A model generated the notes under the pieces. It saw only the letters and a program-made list of their open reading frames with translations, was not told the DNA's origin and ran no database searches. A stretch of DNA of 64,000 nucleotides from Ustulina deusta. Its lineage: Eukaryota; Ascomycota; Sordariomycetes; Xylariales; Xylariaceae. How positions within the stretch are numbered: the first letter of the stretch is position 1; each line of letters begins with the position of its first letter. Where the stretch lies: assembly GCA_023159155.1 (NCBI GenBank), contig JAJNNX010000026.1, forward strand, positions 558,001 through 622,000. The letters are read 5' to 3'. Shown here piece after piece: positions 59,765-64,000 of the stretch. The position numbers were made by a program, and so were the translations under genes.

Positions 59765-61421
59765 TCATATCCGCCCCCAACGAGCTCCGGGGCTGGGTGG
59801 GCCTGGAAAACTCATATTGATCTGTGTCGACTCAACTGGACTGCCACTATTGCTGACTCTTTTCTTCCCCGGGCTGGACGGGACTCTGATTCGCTCTAGC
59901 GCGCCTGCTCCCTTTGGCCGAGTGCTAACAATTGTTTCGCGCTGCGGCATTTCCCATATAGGGGCCATTGAATCTTGATTTTGCTTCTCCCATAGTCGGC
60001 TCAGCAGGGGACTAGCGGTGGAGCCAGAGGTAGGGCTTGTGTACGATCCATCGATCGAACTGCCGAGGTGCGGTGAGGAGACGCCGTATTCAGCTGGGTT
60101 GTAAGCGCGTAGTGGCAGAAGGTGTGCTGTACTCCTATTACTCGTTGTGCTGACGGGTGTCTCTTCATGAGGAGAGAATCGCGATGCTTTGGGTGAGATG
60201 GAGTAGTGAACGTTGTCTGGAACAGTTGGCGCCGTGGTTGATATATTTTGCAACGACTGTAGAGCCGACCTCGGGCGAGAGAATGATGGGATAGTCGACT
60301 GGGGCTGCCAAGGTGTTTGCGATGCCCTCGATACTGGTGATTCGGGAGTGACGCGGTGGGATCCCAGCGCGAGGTGTGGATTAGAGCAACCTTTCTCCTC
60401 TTCGATCTGGGAGTTAGATTGATTCGGGAAGAAATCTGGGGAGCGTGGCGTTCGAGCCTGGCAGCGAAATGAGAGCGGTGATGTAGTGCGGCGATGACTT
60501 CGTCGGGAGTTGCTTCTCTCGCCGCCCTCGAGACGGAGGCGTCGGTTTCGCCGCTTTCGATAGCAGACGAAGGATAAGCCGGCAATTGCCAAGAAAACTA
60601 CTGAAGCGCCGACGGCGATCCCAACAATTGTGGTTGTTGGAAGGGCGGCCGGGTCATCCTTAGAAGCTTTTGAAGAAGACTCGGTAGCACTGATCGTAGT
60701 AGTATAAAAGACCGTATCGCTCAGACCTACTACTTTGCCAGCTGTTGGTCGCTGATTACAGCCCGCCTCGAGGGCAATTAGATCTATAGCGTGCATTAGA
60801 AAAGGAGACCAACACAGTTGAGATGGATATTTGGGCTCACAGTTAACTAGGAAGCCTTGGTCCTCAGAAGCGCCTACGCACGACGTGCACTTTGTCAGTG
60901 AAGAGCTGGTTATGGCCCCGCCGTCGACGTCACAATATGAGTAGTCCGGGTGGTCTGGACTTAGATCGCCTTCGGTCAAGGCAGCCTCCAATGCTCCACA
61001 AGCTGTGGACGTAGAGCATGGCGTGGACGGAATGCCTACGGCATGGGGGAAGCCAAATATACAATTGTCAAAGGCATATCTGAGGTTGTCTAAATGAAAG
61101 TTAGAGTAGATTCGCCTTACCAGGGGACGGAATTTTCTTACACAAGAACCAGAGCTGATCAGTCTCGCTGCCCTGAGAGAACGTACTATCCTGGAGACAG
61201 CTGATACACCTTTGGAACTTCTGGCCAGCTGGTGATGATGTGTACTTAGAGTCGTAGCACGTTATATCTTTGTTTGTTGTGGTTGATGAGTTAGGGTCGG
61301 AGACATCGTCACCCTCGGAATCAATGCAGAATGAAGCGCAAGGAGAGTTAGGCGTGACTTGTAAGGCGACGGAATATGGAATAAGAAGTCCAAGAAGGCA
61401 TGTGAAACGAAACAGCTCCAT
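59765..61421 (-). CDS. Cys-rich single-pass membrane protein
   Basis: Two exons (61421-61142 and 61089-59765) with a 52-nt intron give 534 aa. This splice yields QLWFLYNLRYAFDNC, a conserved-looking join; an alternative donor would leave only a 31-nt intron. The signal peptide is LFRFTCLLGLLIPYSVALQ. The outer domain (about 20-215) has some sixteen cysteines in repeated CxxC-like patterns (QRCISCLQ, TKCTSCVG), then a Ser/Thr stalk. One transmembrane segment lies at about 248-269 (IAVGASVVFLAIAGLSFVCY), stopped by RKRRNRRLRL. The 265-residue cytosolic tail is rich in Ser, Pro and Arg and probably disordered. The layout resembles fungal surface sensors or LPXTG-motif-annotated proteins, but the ligand and role are unknown. 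Confidence 0.82.
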
Positions 61422-63595
61422 TATGGCAACGGTTATGTAATCCAGTATACAGTTGGTGTCAAATATTGTACTAAAGACACACAATACTCGAAGAATGAGT
61501 GAGGTAAGAAAAGTATTAAAATTAGTTAAATTTGAAACAATGAATTCCAGCCAGCTGGAAATCAAGTATCGTCAAGAATGGGAATCGAGGTAATGACCGA
61601 ATGAAGAGATTCCCGGTGACGGAAACAAAATCAATCAAACACAGGAAGAGTTGATGGACGGAGACATGATCAGGAGAGTCAGTAAGCATGCAATTATATG
61701 AATCCCTAACCTACCTAGTTCCATCATAGACATACGAGATCGTCCTAAGATAGGAGGTGATATTGCCAGGGCCCTCATCACCCGTACCGCCCAATGTCGA
61801 GTCGGTTGAGATGATATTCCCAACAGTCCAACGCGCCTCGTCCCTTACCAGGGACACTAGATCATGGTCTAGTGCACCGTTGGACGTGAGATATCACAGG
61901 AAAATGAACCAATGGGAGATATGGTCGGGGGTAAAACGTGTGATTTGTCGATCTAGTAGACGAAGCTAATCCTGTGGGCCATATGCAGGTCACAGGCGGC
62001 AAAATACGGCCATTGACAGTCCTGATGGACCCCCTGGTAGGAGAACGGCTGTTCCTGGATTTCGCCTCCGGGTCTGTTGGCTTCCCAAGCTAACTGCTCT
62101 CAAGGTACGGTGACTGACCGTCCAAGTCCAAGTACGCCATGCAAGTTGGTTTGCATCGACATCGTGCGCACTAGCTACAGAGTAGCCGTCTAGTGGGTTG
62201 GGATCGATTCCTGACGGTGCTATTGGTATTCGCTAGATAGCTCATTTCTAGCCTATCGGAAACCAAGATGACCAACTGCCTCGATTCGGGCAGCGCATCG
62301 AGTGTTGAATGGAAACAGGGGCAATACAGAGTCCTTTCTAGAGGATTGCTCTCGGTTAATCCTGGGGTTCGGATTTGCGGTGCAGGCGAGGAAGAAGGAT
62401 GGTGTGTATATCTGAAATCAAGAAATAATAGGTATGTGAGCTCGACAAAAGTAGATATGCATTCCACCGATCTCACATCGAAACCTCGCTGGGTCAGCAT
62501 TAGTGTACACTATAGCACATGGTTGTTGTGAAGATGTCACCGTGATGGTGGCGTGCATATGCAGATGGTCGGCTGCACATAATGCGCCCGATCTTTGATA
62601 GGCGCTTATTTTAGGTCTCTATCTAGTCTCGATAGTGGTTTATCGCTGGTGCATTAATTGTGTAGTGCCAAGTCGGGCTAATGATTCCCAGCGTATCACA
62701 GGGCTTGGGCGACCTGCAGAGCAAGCCTCGGACGGTTGCAAAGGGCGCTTTGCTCAAAGGCTTGGATGTGCCTACCCATTTCTCCCCAAAGAGTTGTTCT
62801 GTCACATGGCTTCATATCTGTTTGGGTAATCGGAGGTGAGCGCATCCCTTGCATTATCCTGGACTTTCTAAGAAAGGCAGGCCGGTTCGCCTATCTCGGC
62901 ACAGTTGCTGTAGTGTCAAGACCTTCACCCATGCCACGGGTCTTCGTTTAACAAGGTTGTCTAGGAGGGATGCAGGTTCCCAAACTTCACATCGTTTGAA
63001 ACTGGATGAAGATGGCCTGGAAATCGCCTCTTACTATATACTAGATAGACTAAATATAATATGAGCGACTGAGAGCATTATGTCGCCCTCCTTAAAAATA
63101 GAAAGTGAAGGGAAGGGAAGTAATCACGGCACAGGATGAAGCTAGGTAGGCATAGACGAATGCGGTATATGAATGATTTGTAGTTTACCAGGTTTCAACT
63201 TTTCCTAGATCGATGCTACACGATTAGAAATAACCTAGAGCTAGTTACCTCTAATCCTCTGTTATTATACCAAGATTCAACGAAAGTCACAAGTCGACAC
63301 CATACAAGAGCACATACTATCAAGCGTCATTCGATTAAAGCTGGATCAACATTCTGTCCCTGGATTAAACAACACTGCTGCTATTTACTTAATCTGGGAA
63401 TGGTTAAATTCGCCACATTTTTCGACACCATTCTTTCATCAAAACAAACTTCCGGAACGCCGTTTTCCCGGACCTGTAAACTGTACAATACAGTAAAACG
63501 CCATACACATGGATATATGTGACGAAAGCTAGCTAGCTGCTAGCAGAGGTGGTATCATCCAAAGCTATTCGTTAATAAATGCCCCGCATCACACC
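61422..63595. other. Intergenic region, no convincing gene
   Basis: About 2.2 kb upstream of the Cys-rich membrane protein and downstream of Cbf5. Frames of up to about 109 codons show no family features. A gctagctagctgctagc stretch near 63528-63544 is partly palindromic. Nothing else was recognised. Confidence 0.4.
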
Positions 63596-64000
63596 TCATT
63601 CGGAGTCAGAATCATCCTTTTTGCCGAGTGACGCACGTTTAGACACCTTTGCTGCTTTCTTCTCTGCCTTCCTCCTCTTTCGTTCGGCTTTCTCTTCAGG
63701 CGTCTCTCCTTCGTGCTTCTTTCGCTTCTTCTTGTCATCATCGGCCGCAGGCGCTTCCTCTCCATTTGGTGTTGCTTCATCAGCTGCTACGGTAGCAGTG
63801 CTCTTGACAGCAGGTGCTTCTGACATGGTGACATCGGCAGTGGGCACAGCAGCAGATTCAGCAGGAGCGGTATAGTCCTTATATTCGGCGGACCACTTCG
63901 CAGGCGTTTGCTCGTTTGCTCTTCCGAATTTGTCCAGCTTGCCTGATGCCTTGAGCTTCTTCTTCTCGGTAGCTGTTGGGCCAAGACCCCATCTTCTCGG
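63596..64000 (-). CDS. CBF5: Cbf5/dyskerin, C-terminal part (runs off the window)
   Basis: The last 134 residues of the catalytic subunit of H/ACA small nucleolar ribonucleoproteins, which isomerises uridine to pseudouridine in rRNA in the nucleolus. The frame enters the window at PRRWGLGP, followed by [16 protein letters not shown] and [12 protein letters not shown], the conserved ending of the PUA-domain region of fungal Cbf5. An Ala/Glu-rich linker and a Lys-rich tail ([25 protein letters not shown], then DDSDSE) follow, as expected for the nucleolar-targeting tail. The catalytic and PUA domains lie beyond 64000. The first base of the window end is in codon phase, with no splice site seen inside. 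Confidence 0.92.
   Translation of the reverse strand, partial: PRRWGLGPTATEKKKLKASGKLDKFGRANEQTPAKWSAEYKDYTAPAESAAVPTADVTMSEAPAVKSTATVAADEATPNGEEAPAADDDKKKRKKHEGETPEEKAERKRRKAEKKAAKVSKRASLGKKDDSDSE

Noticed and set aside
61090..61120. A 31-nt intron in the Cys-rich membrane protein gene
   Set aside because: Too short for a fungal spliceosomal intron. The donor at 61141 gives a 52-nt intron and a better joined protein (WFLYNLRYA).

Overview
The window looks like nuclear DNA of a filamentous ascomycete (Pezizomycotina). The protein genes carry short introns (about 46-160 nt) with GTRNGT-type donors and CTAAC/CTRAY-like branch points. Their products are typical of such fungi: GH27 alpha-galactosidase, glucosidase II alpha, Cbf5, NDK, a FLILHELTA/Mrx11 mitochondrial protein, a TauD-type dioxygenase and a pantothenate-transporter-like MFS permease. 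About 23 kb in the middle is extremely AT-rich and RIP-like (repeat-induced point mutation), which also points to this group. I cannot assign genus or species.

Layout. Positions 1-10.3 kb are a gene-bearing arm: a secreted alpha-galactosidase (-), a periplasmic-binding-protein-fold protein (+), an Mrx11-like mitochondrial membrane protein (+), a seven-exon nucleoside diphosphate kinase (-), then a decayed kelch-type gene (-). Positions 10,897-34,032 are transposable elements, apart from a roughly 75-bp host sliver. A 7.3-kb Ty1/copia element (Copia-1, + orientation, TSD taaag) comes first. Next is a roughly 1.9-kb terminal-inverted-repeat DNA element, split open by a second copy of the same copia family (Copia-2, - orientation, TSD gttct). 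The left LTR of Copia-2 is itself split by a third LTR element (LTR-3, TSD ctagc/ttaac). LTR-3 in turn carries a 268-bp GC-rich solo LTR (TSD ataaa) and another GC-rich island. Removing the elements by their target-site duplications brings the two flanking pseudogenes, kelch and P450, to about 1.4 kb apart.

Positions 34-45.7 kb are an accessory, partly decayed arm: a P450 pseudogene lacking its heme-binding end, a BTB-like fragment, an unfamiliar coiled-coil protein, a secreted double-psi-beta-barrel (barwin/expansin-like) protein, and low-complexity DNA with a 25-nt G run. Positions 45.7-49.7 kb hold a divergent pair, an MFS anion/vitamin permease and a TauD-type 2-oxoglutarate dioxygenase, which may work as an uptake-and-oxidation module. 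Positions 51.9-64 kb hold glucosidase II alpha (ER N-glycan processing), a six-hairpin glycosidase-like gene with an unclear 5' end, an epoxide-hydrolase pseudogene, a cysteine-rich single-pass membrane protein and, at the edge, the 3' end of Cbf5.

Functions rest on motifs read by eye and on knowledge of the families; no database search was run. Exon boundaries were set by hand. Each multi-exon model whose start was resolved sums to an open frame divisible by three.
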